The notes: generated by a model not told the origin, from the letters alone. Shown: positions 1-9,379, numbered from the stretch's first letter. The stretch: DNA of 64,000 nucleotides from Adhaeribacter rhizoryzae (GCF_008629685.1 NZ_VWSF01000001.1:496001-560000); one strand, 5' to 3'. Translations and numbers: made by a program.

Positions 1-1
1 C

Positions 2-1114
2 GATGCCGAAAGTTATTTAAATACATCTCATACTTTTAATTTAAAAACGGCTTACGACTCTATTAATATTCTGGACCCAACTAAATTTATTCCCCGCACC
101 GACGAACCAGATAGCCCGATTAAATCGCGCACCGAAACCCCAACTTACCGCTTTGGTACTTATATCCAGGATTTAATTAGCTTATCTAATAAATTTAAAG
201 TGCTGGCCGGTTTGCGATGGTCTTACCAGAAAGTTGCCGTAGCTAAAATATACGATGTTACCTCCAACGAAGTAACCAAAAGCACCACCGCCCTTACCCG
301 CTACGACCGCGCGTTTTCTCCCCGCATTGGAGTAGTTTATCAGCCGCTTACCAATACTTCATTTTTTGCCAGCTACTCTAACAACTTTACGCCCAATACC
401 GGCAAAGATGTGTACGAGCAAAACTTAAGACCATCTATTATCGACCAATACGAAATAGGGGTTAAAAACGACCTGCTGAAAGATAAGTTATCGGTAAACG
501 TAACCTTGTACAAAGTAATAAATAACAACCTGGCGCAGCAGGCGCAGTTTTTGGCCGATGGCGTTACCATCAACACCGATGCTACCATTAAGGAAATGAC
601 CGGCCAAACCACCAGCGATGGAGTAGAAGTTGATTTAAACGGTTCTATTGTTTCGGGACTTAATTTCCTGGCTGGTTATAGCTATAACTTTATGCGGTAT
701 ACCAAAACTTCCGGCGAGAATGGCAGCTATTTAGAAGGCGAACGGTTAGTAAGCAATCCGGCGCACACTGCTAATGCTACCTTGTTTTACACGCTTCAGC
801 AAACGGCGCTTAAAGGTTTAAAAGTGGGCGTATCGGGTTTTTATACCGGCGAACGTAATGCCGGCTGGAATACTGCGCACGTAGTAAAATACCAGAACGA
901 TGGTACGGTTGCCAGATCTTTAAATTATCGTTTAATTCCGGTAACCGGGTTCACCACGTTTGATGTGTCTTTGGGTTATTCTTACAAGCAACTCTCATTA
1001 ATTGGTAAATTATCTAACATTACCAACGAGCTTAATTATTTGGTTCACGAGAATTACAGCGTAAATCCAATACCACCTCGCCAGTTTGTAACCACGGTTT
1101 CTTACCGGTTTTAA
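2..1114 (+). CDS. TonB-dependent receptor, C-terminal part (5' end outside window)
   Basis: The frame is open from base 2, so the gene starts upstream; 370 codons are visible. The protein is the C-terminal part of an outer-membrane beta-barrel of the TonB-dependent siderophore receptor type. It shows alternating aromatic/polar strands, a barrel segment with FSPRIGVVYQP, SYSNNFTPN and DQYEIGVKND, and a final strand ending in SYRF; a C-terminal Phe is the usual outer-membrane assembly signal. An internal GTG at 200 is not the true start. The next gene encodes a PepSY membrane protein, a common partner of siderophore receptors, so iron-chelate uptake is likely. The plug domain and TonB box lie outside the window, so the substrate cannot be named. 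Confidence 0.85.
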   Translation, partial: DAESYLNTSHTFNLKTAYDSINILDPTKFIPRTDEPDSPIKSRTETPTYRFGTYIQDLISLSNKFKVLAGLRWSYQKVAVAKIYDVTSNEVTKSTTALTRYDRAFSPRIGVVYQPLTNTSFFASYSNNFTPNTGKDVYEQNLRPSIIDQYEIGVKNDLLKDKLSVNVTLYKVINNNLAQQAQFLADGVTINTDATIKEMTGQTTSDGVEVDLNGSIVSGLNFLAGYSYNFMRYTKTSGENGSYLEGERLVSNPAHTANATLFYTLQQTALKGLKVGVSGFYTGERNAGWNTAHVVKYQNDGTVARSLNYRLIPVTGFTTFDVSLGYSYKQLSLIGKLSNITNELNYLVHENYSVNPIPPRQFVTTVSYRF

Positions 1115-1140
1115 ATTAGGCAGCAATTTAATTTACATGG

Positions 1141-1178
1141 TTTCCGGTATTGTATGAAAATGCAATACCGGAAATTTC
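1141..1178 (+). terminator. Terminator hairpin after the receptor gene
   Basis: A perfect 12-bp inverted repeat (1141-1152 with 1163-1174, 10-nt loop) lies 27 nt after the receptor stop. The T tract that follows is short and broken, so termination may be partial and some read-through into the PepSY gene is possible. Confidence 0.6.
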
Positions 1179-1253
1179 GCATTTATAATAATTCACTTAG
1201 AGCATGTAAAATAATCCTTTAAACAGTTTTAATTTTTATTATTTAAGGCGCAC

Positions 1254-2513
1254 ATGAAAAAGTTTTTCCGGGTTATACACCTTTACCTGAGCCTGGCGGC
1301 GGGTATTGTTATTGCAATTGCTTGCTTTACGGGGGCAGTGCTGGTGTTCGAAAAAGAGCTACAGGAAGCATTTAACCACGACCGTTATTACGTTAACCCA
1401 ACCGGGCAGCGCCTGCCGCTGGAGAAATTGGTGGCAGTGGTAAAAGAAGAAGTACCCACCGGGAAAGTCGCCTCTGTTAAAGTATATACCAATCCGGCCC
1501 GGACAGTAGAAGTTGGGTTGATAATGCCCGAGAAAAATGAGGAAGGCGCGCGTGGGCACGGACCGGAACAGGCGAAAGCAGAAAAACAAAGTGGTGAAGG
1601 TAAAAAAGATAAAGGCGCTCCGGGTGGGGGAGAAGCTAAAAAAGGCGGTGGCGGCCGACCCAGCCATACCGCGTTTATTGATCCGTATACCGGCCAGGTA
1701 CAAGAGCTTTATACTTACCGCGAAACTTTCTTTTATACCATGTTCTCGTTGCACCGGTGGTTACTGGGAGGCCAGGATAGTATAGGAAAATTAATTGTGG
1801 GGGTATCTACTTTTATATTTCTGTTTATTTTAATTACCGGTATTATTTTGTGGTGGCCTAAAACCCAGAAGATACTGGCGCAACGCTTAAATGTTAAACT
1901 AGATGGTGGCTGGAAACGCCTGAACCACGATTTTCATATTGTGCTGGGTTTTTATTCGGCAATATTTCTTTTTGTTTTTGCATTTACGGGCTTGGCCTGG
2001 TCGTTTAAGTGGTTTAACGATGGCATTTACAAAGTAACCAACTCCGACATGAAGCCCCCTGAACCTCCCGTATCGCAATTTCAGACTGGTTTGGCCCCGG
2101 TAAATTTTGATGCGGTATTACAAGCTGCCACGCAAAAAATCAAGAATACGGAGTTCTATAATATTGCGGCGCCTAAAGATTCTGCGGGTATTTATTCGGT
2201 TACAGTACACCAGCCCGGCCGCCAGGAATCCGCTACCGATAATTATTACATCGATCAGTACAGCGGGCAGGTAATTGGGGCTTTAAAGTTTAACGATAAA
2301 AACTTGGGGCAGCGGGTACGATCTACTTTTAAACCGGTGCATACAGGAGCAATATTTGGCCTGCCTTCCAAAATTATTGCTTTTATTACTTGTTTACTGG
2401 GTGTTACTTTCCCGGTAACCGGGGTAATATTGTGGCTAAACCGGTTGCAGAAAAACCGCAGGAAAAAGCAGAAATTTATGGCTCCGGCCCGCAGCAAAAC
2501 CGCCAGGTTATAA
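1254..2513 (+). CDS. PepSY-associated TM helix protein
   Basis: A 419-residue inner-membrane protein of the PepSY_TM family. Members often sit beside TonB-dependent siderophore receptors and are thought to help reduce or release iron. Visible features are TM1 at about residues 10-33 and conserved FSLHRWLLGG before TM2 (about 180-203). TM3 lies near 228-250 with LNHDFH just before it, and TM4 near 372-395 ends in GVILWLNR. Between TM1 and TM2 is a low-complexity linker (about 95-130) rich in Gly, Lys and Glu, which is unusual in its charge density. The C terminus is strongly basic. The start is the ATG at 1254. Function in iron uptake is inferred from family and context. Confidence 0.85.
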   Translation: MKKFFRVIHLYLSLAAGIVIAIACFTGAVLVFEKELQEAFNHDRYYVNPTGQRLPLEKLVAVVKEEVPTGKVASVKVYTNPARTVEVGLIMPEKNEEGARGHGPEQAKAEKQSGEGKKDKGAPGGGEAKKGGGGRPSHTAFIDPYTGQVQELYTYRETFFYTMFSLHRWLLGGQDSIGKLIVGVSTFIFLFILITGIILWWPKTQKILAQRLNVKLDGGWKRLNHDFHIVLGFYSAIFLFVFAFTGLAWSFKWFNDGIYKVTNSDMKPPEPPVSQFQTGLAPVNFDAVLQAATQKIKNTEFYNIAAPKDSAGIYSVTVHQPGRQESATDNYYIDQYSGQVIGALKFNDKNLGQRVRSTFKPVHTGAIFGLPSKIIAFITCLLGVTFPVTGVILWLNRLQKNRRKKQKFMAPARSKTARL

Positions 2514-2515
2514 TA

Positions 2516-2551
2516 AAAAAAGCCTCCTGTTGTAAAACAGGAGGCTTTTTT
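2516..2551. terminator. Bidirectional terminator between PepSY gene and frr
   Basis: A 10-bp GC-rich stem (2521-2530 with 2537-2546) is flanked by an A run on the left and a T run on the right. It can therefore end transcripts from both the plus-strand PepSY gene and the converging minus-strand frr. Confidence 0.9.
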
Positions 2552-2567
2552 TATTATTGGCAATTAA

Positions 2568-3131
2568 TCAGATGGTCATAATTTCTGATTCTTTTTTACT
2601 TAATAGGTCGTCTACTTTTACAATGTAGCTATCGGTTAGTTTTTGCACCTTGGCTTCGGCATCTTTAACAGAGTCTTCGGCAGCGCCTTCTTTCATGAGT
2701 TTACGCAACGAGTCGTTTACGTCTTTCCGGATGTTGCGCACGCGTACTTTACCGCTCTCACCTTCCGATTTGGCTTGTTTTACCAGGTCGCGGCGGCGTT
2801 GTTCGGTTAGGGCCGGAATATTTAACCGCACGCCATCGGCTTCCTGTAAAGGCTGAATGCCTAAGTCGCTGTTTTTAATGGCTTTATTAACTTCCCCAAT
2901 CATGTTTTTTTCCCAGGGCTTAATAAAAATGGTGCGGGCATCGGGCGTACTGATGTTGGCAATTTGCGATAAAGGAGTAGCGGTACCGTAATAATCTACC
3001 CGAATATCGTTTACCATAGCCGGAGAGGCTTTGCCCGCTCTGATTTTACTTAATTCGGCGCTGGTATGCTGCAACGCTTTCTGCATCGATTCTTCGGCTT
3101 CGCTCAGGTAAAACTGAATTTCTTCTTCCAT
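2568..3131 (-). CDS. frr: Ribosome recycling factor
   Basis: 187 residues, the usual RRF length (about 185). RRF splits post-termination ribosomes together with EF-G, which is also encoded in this window. Recognisable family segments are the long N-terminal helix with LSKIRAGKASPAMV, the domain II stretch VDYYGTATPLSQIANIS and DARTIFIKPWEK, and the C-terminal helix with LTEQRRRDLVKQAK and VRVRNIRKDVND. It lies downstream of pyrH on the same strand. The pyrH-frr pairing is widely conserved in bacteria, but here they are separated by 188 nt. Confidence 0.97.
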   Translation of the reverse strand: MEEEIQFYLSEAEESMQKALQHTSAELSKIRAGKASPAMVNDIRVDYYGTATPLSQIANISTPDARTIFIKPWEKNMIGEVNKAIKNSDLGIQPLQEADGVRLNIPALTEQRRRDLVKQAKSEGESGKVRVRNIRKDVNDSLRKLMKEGAAEDSVKDAEAKVQKLTDSYIVKVDDLLSKKESEIMTI

Positions 3132-3319
3132 ATATATTTAGTTGTCCGTTCGTTTCTGATGTTGGCGACCCTTTAACAATAGCTTTTATTACTTGGTTGG
3201 GCCTAAGTTGTTTTCAAAAAAACAATATTTTATTTTAAAAGAAAAGTAACTCCTAAAGAACTCTTCTTTGGGTAAGTTAATTGGTACTGAACCGGTTTTT
3301 ATTAAAGTTCGGAAATTAT

Positions 3320-4027
3320 TTAAATCGAAACCAGGGTGCCTACGCTTTCGCCGTTGGTTACCCGCCGCAAATTACCGGTTTTGTTCATGTCGAAAACAAT
3401 AATAGGTAATTCGTTTTCGCGGCATAAAGTAAAGGCCGTCATATCCATTACATTGAGGTTTTTCTCAAACACATCCTGGAAAGTAAGGTTATCGTAGCGT
3501 ACGGCGGTTGGGTCTTTTTCCGGGTCGGCGGAATAAATGCCATCTACGCGGGTACCTTTTAATACCACATCGGCTTCAATTTCGATGGCGCGTAAGCTAG
3601 CGGCCGAGTCAGTGGTAAAATAAGGGCTGCCAATACCGGCCCCAAAAATAACTACCCGGCCTTTTTCTAAATGGCGCATGGCCCGCCGCCTGATATAAGG
3701 CTCGCATACCTGCTGAATATTTATACCCGAAAGTAAACGGGTATGCACCCCGGATTTTTCCAAAGCACTTTGTAAAGCCATGCTGTTAATTACAGTAGCC
3801 AGCATACCCATATAATCGCCTTGTACGCGGTCTAAGCCCATTTGCTCGGCCTGCGAACCCCGGTAAATATTGCCGCCGCCTATTACCACCGCCAGTTCTA
3901 CACCCGTATCTACTACGTTTTTAATGTCTTCGGCGTATTGCAGAAGCCGATTGGTATCAATGCCGTATTGTTGGTCGCCCATTAAGGCCTCACCGCTAAG
4001 CTTTAAAAGAATCCGTTTGTATTTCAC
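3320..4027 (-). CDS. pyrH: UMP kinase
   Basis: 235 residues, the standard size of bacterial UMP kinase, which phosphorylates UMP to UDP in the cytoplasm. It belongs to the amino-acid-kinase fold: [14 protein letters not shown] is the N-terminal phosphate loop, [11 protein letters not shown] the glycine-rich loop, and [15 protein letters not shown] and [15 protein letters not shown] are the nucleotide-binding segments. The start ATG at 4027 (minus strand) places the first motif within ten residues, as in homologues. It is upstream of frr on the same strand. Confidence 0.97.
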   Translation of the reverse strand: MKYKRILLKLSGEALMGDQQYGIDTNRLLQYAEDIKNVVDTGVELAVVIGGGNIYRGSQAEQMGLDRVQGDYMGMLATVINSMALQSALEKSGVHTRLLSGINIQQVCEPYIRRRAMRHLEKGRVVIFGAGIGSPYFTTDSAASLRAIEIEADVVLKGTRVDGIYSADPEKDPTAVRYDNLTFQDVFEKNLNVMDMTAFTLCRENELPIIVFDMNKTGNLRRVTNGESVGTLVSI

Positions 4028-4165
4028 GCTTATATATTAGAAGTTATTTTTAACGTTTAATTTCAAGTTGTTTTAACTTAATATTTTAAATGGCCGCACC
4101 TGCCAGCACGTTAAGGCTTAATAGCGTTTCGGTTTCATACGGAAGTCCGCCATTATTGGTGCCAT

Positions 4166-4675
4166 TTACGCTTGAAACAGAATAAGTACCTGGTTTTTTT
4201 CAACATTATCGCGCAGGTTTACTTTTATTGTTTTTACAACACCATCGCCCGGCGATTTTAAAATATTCTCCATCTTCATGGCTTCCAGCACCAGCAGCGG
4301 ATCGCCTTTTTTTACTTCCTGGCCCGGTTCTACTTTAATAGCCACAATCAGGCCCGGCATAGGTGCTTTTATTTCGTTTACTTTGTGCACGTTGGTCTGG
4401 GTCATGCCCATTTGGTCCAGCAGCAAATCAAACCTGTCTTTTACCGTAAGGCTGTGCAGGTGGCCATTTATTTTAATTAAAAAGGTTTTGGTTTGGTAAT
4501 CGGCCTGCACTAACTCTGCGTTGTACGAAATATTATCTTTAATAATATGAAAAACGCCGGGCCGGATTACGGTTATATCCCACGCAAAAGGAGTAGCATT
4601 TACAAGTATTTCGGATTTATTAAAATCAATCTGCCATTTTTTATCGTTAGCAGTTATTACTTGTAGCATACCCAT
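4166..4675 (-). CDS. Biotin carboxyl carrier protein (acyl-CoA carboxylase type)
   Basis: A 169-residue protein with a C-terminal biotinyl domain (about residues 100-169). EAMKMEN contains the lysine to be biotinylated, K134, preceded by the APMPGLIVAIKVEPGQEVKKGD segment typical of the lipoyl/biotinyl fold. The N-terminal 90 residues resemble the linker part of alpha subunits of propionyl- or methylcrotonyl-CoA carboxylases, so this is more likely the carrier of an acyl-CoA carboxylase than AccB of fatty acid synthesis. No carboxyltransferase or biotin carboxylase gene lies beside it here. A second in-frame ATG occurs at codon 3. Confidence 0.85.
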   Translation of the reverse strand: MGMLQVITANDKKWQIDFNKSEILVNATPFAWDITVIRPGVFHIIKDNISYNAELVQADYQTKTFLIKINGHLHSLTVKDRFDLLLDQMGMTQTNVHKVNEIKAPMPGLIVAIKVEPGQEVKKGDPLLVLEAMKMENILKSPGDGVVKTIKVNLRDNVEKNQVLILFQA

Positions 4676-4754
4676 GGAATATTTTTCGGGTTTAAAGTTA
4701 GTTTAAATCTAAAAGTAATTTTACAAATTGGAGGCAAATATAAAATATTACTTT

Positions 4755-7319
4755 ATGAATTATAAGCTTTTTGGGTTAGTAGGGTATATTACCGTGGTTG
4801 GGCTTTTTATTAGTTGTAAAAGTATGAGAGCCCCAATGCCCAGTGTTGCCGCCGTGGCGCCCTTGGGTGTAAATACTGCCCCAAAACCTGACTCTGTACC
4901 CGGTGGCGTACCGGTTTGGGTTGCTAAAAAAGGAGCCTATAATCCATCGGCCCGGCAGTTACACGATTTAATTCATACTTCTTTAGCTATCCGGTTCGAT
5001 TGGCAAAAGCAATATGCCTACGGCCAGGCTACCCTTACCTTAAAACCTTATTTTTATCCGCAACAAACCCTGGTGCTCGATGCCAAAGGTATGGATATTC
5101 AGGCGGTGCAACTAATAACTTGTGGCAACCCCAAAAATCTGAAATATACTTACAACAAGGCCCAACTTAATATTACGCTGGATAAAACCTATACCCGGGC
5201 CGAAACTTATAAAATATTAATTAAATATACCGCTAAACCCAACGAACTGGAAGTTAAAGGCAGTGCGGCCATCACTTCCGACAAAGGCTTGTACTTTATT
5301 AATCCGCTGGGTACCGACCCAAACCGGCCGCGCCAAATCTGGACGCAAGGCGAAACCGAAGCCAACTCGGTTTGGATGCCTACCATCGACAAGCCAAATC
5401 AGCGCATGACCCAGGAGTTTTTTATTACCGTAGATTCTAAATATACGACACTCTCGAACGGGCTGCTGGTTAGTTCTAAAAATAATACCGATGGTACCCG
5501 CACCGATCACTGGAAACTAAATAAACCGCACGCGCCTTACCTGGCCATGCTGGCGGTAGGGGAGTTTACCGTGGTACCCGATAAATGGCAGGGCAAAGAA
5601 ATAAATTATTATGTAGAGCCGCAGTACCGGAATACGGCCAAAGCCATATTCGGAAATACACCGGCCATGCTCGATTTTTTTAGTAAAAAGCTGGGTGTTG
5701 ATTTTCCGTGGGAAAAATATGCCCAGATTGTGGTACGCGATTATGTATCGGGCGCCATGGAAAATACCACGGCTTCGGTGTTTATGGAAGACTTGCAGGT
5801 AAACCGGCGGGGCTTACTCGATGCCAACTGGGATTATATAATTGCACACGAGTTATTTCACCAATGGTTCGGCGATATGGTTACCCTGGAATCGTGGGCC
5901 AATCTGCCACTGAACGAATCTTTTGCCAACTACAGCGAATATTTGTGGGAAGAACATAAAAACGGGAAGATGGCCGCCGATGTGGCTGGTTTAAAAGAAT
6001 TAGACCAATATTTAGCTGAATCCAAAACAAAGCAAGAACCTTTAATCCGGTACCATTACCAGGATAAAGAAGATATGTTCGACAGCCACTCGTACGCAAA
6101 AGGTGGCCGGGTATTGCACATGTTGCGGAACTACGTAGGCGATGACGCCTTTTTTACGGCGCTCAAAAATTATTTAACAACGCACCAATTTACAAGTGTT
6201 GAAGTAGCCGAATTGCGCATGGCCTTTGAAGATGTTACCGGCGAAGATTTAAACTGGTTTTTCGACCAATGGTTTTTAGCTCCCGGGCATCCGCAGCTAA
6301 GCGTGCAGCATACCTACCAAAATGGCAAGTTAACCGTAGGTGTGCAGCAATTACAGGACTCAGCGTATACGCCTATTTACCGTTTACCCCTCAATATTTC
6401 GGTTTGGAATAAAAATAAACGCACCGATTACCCGGTAGAAATAAACAAAGCTTACCAGACTTTTACCTTCGATGTAGCCGCTGCTCCCGAGTTAGTATTG
6501 TTCGACGGCGACCAGCAACTCTTGGGGCAGGTAGCCCACCCCAAAACCAATGCCGAATTAATATACCAGTTTAGCAACGTAAAGCAGTATGTGCCCAAGC
6601 GGGAAGCTTTACAAGGGTTAAAAACCAAAGTTAACGATCCTAAAGTGCTGGCTTTGTTTAAAACGGCTTTGCAGGATGAGTTCTGGCAAATTCGCAGCGA
6701 TGCCTTATTGGCTTTAGAAAAATATGCCGGCACCGACGAAAGTTTAATAAAACAGGTGCAGCAGCTAGCCCTGAAGGATGCCAAAAGTACCGTACGCACC
6801 GATGCACTAACCATGTTGGCCACGCTGGAAAAAGCTGATAACATAAATATTTACAACCAAGCTTTAACCGATAGTTCTTATGCTGTGGTGGCGGCGGCTA
6901 TCGATGGGTTGGTTGCAGCCAAAGCAGGTAATCAGGCAGAACGTTTAGCTGCTTTTGAAAAAGAAGATTCGCGCAAACTGATGCGGGCGCTCTCTGGTTA
7001 TTACGCTTATTTTGGCGGCCCTGAGAAATATGACTGGTACCTGCAAACTTTAGACATTATGCGGGGCGAAGAAATGTTCTTCTTTCTACAGAATTTTGGC
7101 GGATTCTTAATGAAAATAGCGCCGGCCGAACAGAAAAAAGCCATTGCCAAACTAGAAAATATTGCCCGCCACCATGATACTTATTACGTGCGGTTAGGGG
7201 CTTACCAGGCACTTACGCTGGCTTCCGACTCCCCCGAGATGAAAGCGTTGAAGCAGGATATAAAAGCGAAAGAAAAAGATCCGAAGCTATTGGACATTTA
7301 TAAAAATATTAATTATTAA
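4755..7319 (+). CDS. M1 family metallopeptidase, predicted lipoprotein
   Basis: A zinc aminopeptidase of family M1 (854 residues from this start). Numbered from ATG 4755, GAMEN is at 333-337, the zinc motif HELFH at 365-369 and the second zinc ligand in NESFANY at E388. The C-terminal part after about residue 590 is helical and repeat-like, resembling the HEAT/ARM-like M1 C-terminal domain. The N terminus is a hydrophobic signal ending in FISCKS, consistent with a lipoprotein. An in-frame TTG at 4728 would add nine residues before the signal; ATG 4755 gives the more normal MNYKLFG n-region and is preferred. The gene is probably monocistronic. It would act on extracytoplasmic peptides. Confidence 0.93.
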   Translation: MNYKLFGLVGYITVVGLFISCKSMRAPMPSVAAVAPLGVNTAPKPDSVPGGVPVWVAKKGAYNPSARQLHDLIHTSLAIRFDWQKQYAYGQATLTLKPYFYPQQTLVLDAKGMDIQAVQLITCGNPKNLKYTYNKAQLNITLDKTYTRAETYKILIKYTAKPNELEVKGSAAITSDKGLYFINPLGTDPNRPRQIWTQGETEANSVWMPTIDKPNQRMTQEFFITVDSKYTTLSNGLLVSSKNNTDGTRTDHWKLNKPHAPYLAMLAVGEFTVVPDKWQGKEINYYVEPQYRNTAKAIFGNTPAMLDFFSKKLGVDFPWEKYAQIVVRDYVSGAMENTTASVFMEDLQVNRRGLLDANWDYIIAHELFHQWFGDMVTLESWANLPLNESFANYSEYLWEEHKNGKMAADVAGLKELDQYLAESKTKQEPLIRYHYQDKEDMFDSHSYAKGGRVLHMLRNYVGDDAFFTALKNYLTTHQFTSVEVAELRMAFEDVTGEDLNWFFDQWFLAPGHPQLSVQHTYQNGKLTVGVQQLQDSAYTPIYRLPLNISVWNKNKRTDYPVEINKAYQTFTFDVAAAPELVLFDGDQQLLGQVAHPKTNAELIYQFSNVKQYVPKREALQGLKTKVNDPKVLALFKTALQDEFWQIRSDALLALEKYAGTDESLIKQVQQLALKDAKSTVRTDALTMLATLEKADNINIYNQALTDSSYAVVAAAIDGLVAAKAGNQAERLAAFEKEDSRKLMRALSGYYAYFGGPEKYDWYLQTLDIMRGEEMFFFLQNFGGFLMKIAPAEQKKAIAKLENIARHHDTYYVRLGAYQALTLASDSPEMKALKQDIKAKEKDPKLLDIYKNINY

Positions 7320-7507
7320 GTGCCTGATTGGTTTATTAATGGGCGGAGGCAATTGATTATAGCCATCAAATTATTATTACGGGTAAGATTCACCTAAAAT
7401 AAGAAAGCTTTTGATTTAGGAGAATAAAATATTTAACGGCTAAAGAATTAAGAAAGAGTTACATATGCCCAATAACTAAAATTGTTAAAGATTTTTTTGG
7501 TAAAATA
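7320..7507. other. Intergenic, nothing recognised
   Basis: AT-rich spacer between the peptidase stop and the promoter of the tRNA-tuf operon. No open frame with coding character, no hairpin with a T tract and no RNA gene was seen in it. Confidence 0.6.
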
Positions 7508-7538
7508 TTTGACAAAGAAAAAAAAGCCCCTAATTTTG
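7508..7538 (+). promoter_or_regulatory. Bacteroidota promoter of the tRNA-tuf-secE-nusG operon
   Basis: TTTG at 7508-7511, 19 nt, then TAATTTTG at 7531-7538. This matches the Bacteroidota housekeeping sigma consensus (TTTG near -33, TAnnTTTG near -7) exactly in sequence and spacing. It lies about 80 nt before mature tRNA-Tyr. Confidence 0.85.
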
Positions 7539-7619
7539 CAACTCCTTAAAGAAAGCAGCTAGCTAAAACTAAGTAATTCTGAAAGGTAGTTCTTTAGAAA
7601 TAAGGATGTTTAAAAGTTT

Positions 7620-7702
7620 GGGGAGATTCCAGAGTGGCCAAATGGGACGGACTGTAACTCCGTTAGAGTAATCTTTCGAAGGTTCGAATCCTTCTCTCCC
7701 CA
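7620..7702 (+). tRNA. tRNA-Tyr (GTA)
   Basis: An 83-nt class II tRNA with a long variable arm. The acceptor stem GGGGAGA pairs with TCTCCCC and A is the discriminator. Anticodon GTA is at 7654-7656 in a CTGTAAC loop, and the T arm is GGTTCGAATCC. The 3' CCA is not encoded directly after the discriminator. First gene of the tRNA-tuf operon. Confidence 0.97.
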
Positions 7703-7724
7703 CACCAAGTGTAATGCATAAACG

Positions 7725-7780
7725 AGTGATTTATTTAATGAGTGAATGAAAATAATCGCGCATTCATTAAATAAATTACT
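7725..7780 (+). repeat. 17-bp inverted repeat in the tRNA-Tyr/tRNA-Gly spacer
   Basis: Arms 7725-7741 and 7764-7780 are complementary over 17 positions with one G-T pair and a 22-nt loop. There is no T tract after it, so a processing or spacer structure is more likely than a terminator. Confidence 0.7.
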
Positions 7781-7797
7781 TATTTATTAAGTTACAA

Positions 7798-7870
7798 GCG
7801 GGAGTAGCTCAGTTGGTAGAGCGACAGCCTTCCAAGCTGTAGGTCGCGGGTTCGAACCTCGTCTCCCGCT
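7798..7870 (+). tRNA. tRNA-Gly (TCC)
   Basis: 73 nt. Acceptor GCGGGAG pairs with CTCCCGC, with discriminator T. The D arm is GCTCAGTTGGTAGAGC and the anticodon stem ACAGC/GCTGT. Anticodon TCC is at 7831-7833 and the T loop is TTCGAAC. CCA is not encoded. Confidence 0.98.
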
Positions 7871-7948
7871 CAAACGCGTAATTATAACTTAGTTACTGGT
7901 ATCAATTTTTAGACTAAGTGCTAAAAGTAAAATATTAATAACTATAAA

Positions 7949-8020
7949 GCCGACGTAGCTCAGGGGTAGAGTACTTCCTTGGTAAGGAAGGGGTCGTGGG
8001 TTCAATTCCCATCGTTGGCT
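7949..8020 (+). tRNA. tRNA-Thr (GGT)
   Basis: 72 nt. Acceptor GCCGACG pairs with CGTTGGC (one G-T pair), with discriminator T. The anticodon stem is CTTCC/GGAAG with GGT at 7981-7983, and the T loop is TTCAATT. CCA is not encoded. Confidence 0.98.
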
Positions 8021-8035
8021 CAAACTTAATCCGAT

Positions 8036-8066
8036 AAAAGCAGGGCAGATTGCCTATGCTTTTTTT
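8036..8066 (+). terminator. Attenuator-like hairpin between tRNA-Thr and tuf
   Basis: AAAAGCA (8036-8042) pairs with TGCTTTT (8057-8063), with an inner GGCA/TGCC stem, and the T run continues past it. Since no consensus promoter is visible between it and tuf at 8115, it probably terminates only part of the transcripts. Confidence 0.6.
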
Positions 8067-8114
8067 GTGTTAAAGGTTTAAACGAAAATTTAACAATTCA
8101 ACAATTCTAATAAA

Positions 8115-9302
8115 ATGGCTAAAGAAAGTTTTGATCGCTCCAAACCGCACGTAAACATCGGTACTATCGGTCACGTTGACCACGGTAAGACAACTTTGAC
8201 TGCTGCTATTACTCAGGTTTTAGCGAACAAAGGTCTTGCCCAGAAAAGAGACTTTTCTTCAATCGACAACGCTCCTGAAGAAAAAGAACGCGGTATTACT
8301 ATTAATACTTCTCACGTTGAGTATGCTACAGAAAACCGTCACTATGCGCACGTTGACTGCCCGGGTCACGCTGACTATGTGAAAAACATGGTTACTGGTG
8401 CTGCTCAGATGGACGGTGCTATTCTGGTAGTAGCTGCTACAGATGGTCCAATGCCACAAACCCGTGAGCACATCCTGTTAGCTCGTCAGGTAGGTGTGCC
8501 TCAGCTGGTAGTGTTCATGAACAAAGTGGACATGGTTGATGACCCAGAATTGTTAGAATTAGTTGAAATGGAAATCCGTGAATTATTATCGTTCTACGAT
8601 TTCGATGGCGATAACATTCCGGTAATCCAAGGTTCTGCTTTGGGTGGTCTGAATGGCGAACCAAAATGGGTTGCTACCATTGAAGAATTAATGGCTGCCG
8701 TTGATTCATATATTCCGCTTCCTGAGCGTTTAGTTGACCTGCCGTTCCTGATGCCAGTTGAAGACGTGTTCTCTATTACTGGTCGTGGTACTGTAGCTAC
8801 TGGCCGTATCGAGCGTGGTATCATTAACTCTGGTGAGCAAGTTGATATCCTGGGTATGGGTGCAGAAGGCTTAAAATCTACTGTAACTGGTGTGGAAATG
8901 TTCCGCAAAATATTAGACAGAGGTGAAGCTGGTGACAACGTAGGTTTATTGTTACGTGGTATCGACAAAGACCAAATCCGTCGGGGTATGGTAATTTGTA
9001 AGCCAGGTTCTGTAACGCCGCACGCTAAATTTAAGGCTGAGGTTTACGTACTGTCAAAAGAAGAAGGTGGTCGTCACACGCCATTCTTTAACAACTATCG
9101 TCCGCAATTCTACCTGCGTACTACTGACGTAACCGGTGTTATTTCTTTACCAGAAGGTGTAGAAATGGTTATGCCAGGCGATAACATTACTATTACTGTT
9201 GACTTGATTAACAAAGTAGCAATGGAAAAAGGTCTGCGTTTTGCGATTCGGGAAGGTGGCCGTACTGTAGGTGCTGGTCAGGTTACTGAAATTTTAGACT
9301 AA
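8115..9302 (+). CDS. tuf: Elongation factor Tu
   Basis: 395 residues, the normal length. EF-Tu delivers aminoacyl-tRNA to the ribosome as a GTP complex. The G domain shows GHVDHGKT (P loop), the switch II segment [20 protein letters not shown] (NKxD) and GSALGG. Domains II and III follow with [13 protein letters not shown] and a C terminus ending in [11 protein letters not shown]. Codon choice is strongly biased, as in highly expressed genes. It sits between tRNA-Thr and tRNA-Trp in the rif cluster rather than beside fusA, which is usual for Bacteroidota. Confidence 0.99.
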   Translation: MAKESFDRSKPHVNIGTIGHVDHGKTTLTAAITQVLANKGLAQKRDFSSIDNAPEEKERGITINTSHVEYATENRHYAHVDCPGHADYVKNMVTGAAQMDGAILVVAATDGPMPQTREHILLARQVGVPQLVVFMNKVDMVDDPELLELVEMEIRELLSFYDFDGDNIPVIQGSALGGLNGEPKWVATIEELMAAVDSYIPLPERLVDLPFLMPVEDVFSITGRGTVATGRIERGIINSGEQVDILGMGAEGLKSTVTGVEMFRKILDRGEAGDNVGLLLRGIDKDQIRRGMVICKPGSVTPHAKFKAEVYVLSKEEGGRHTPFFNNYRPQFYLRTTDVTGVISLPEGVEMVMPGDNITITVDLINKVAMEKGLRFAIREGGRTVGAGQVTEILD

Positions 9303-9316
9303 TATTACATAAATTT

Positions 9317-9352
9317 AATCCGTCCTGGAAGTAATATCTGGGACGGATTTTG
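9317..9352 (+). terminator. Terminator after tuf
   Basis: AATCCGTCC (9317-9325) pairs with GGACGGATT (9341-9349) and is followed by a short T-rich stretch. The end of this stretch is also the -33 element of the next promoter. Confidence 0.8.
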
Positions 9353-9379
9353 TTTATCTAAATTAAATGACTAAATTTG
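9349..9379 (+). promoter_or_regulatory. Promoter of tRNA-Trp-secE-nusG
   Basis: TTTG at 9349-9352, 19 nt, TAAATTTG at 9372-9379: an exact Bacteroidota housekeeping promoter, ending 42 nt before tRNA-Trp. It restarts transcription just after the tuf terminator and shares bases with its 3' side. Confidence 0.85.
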
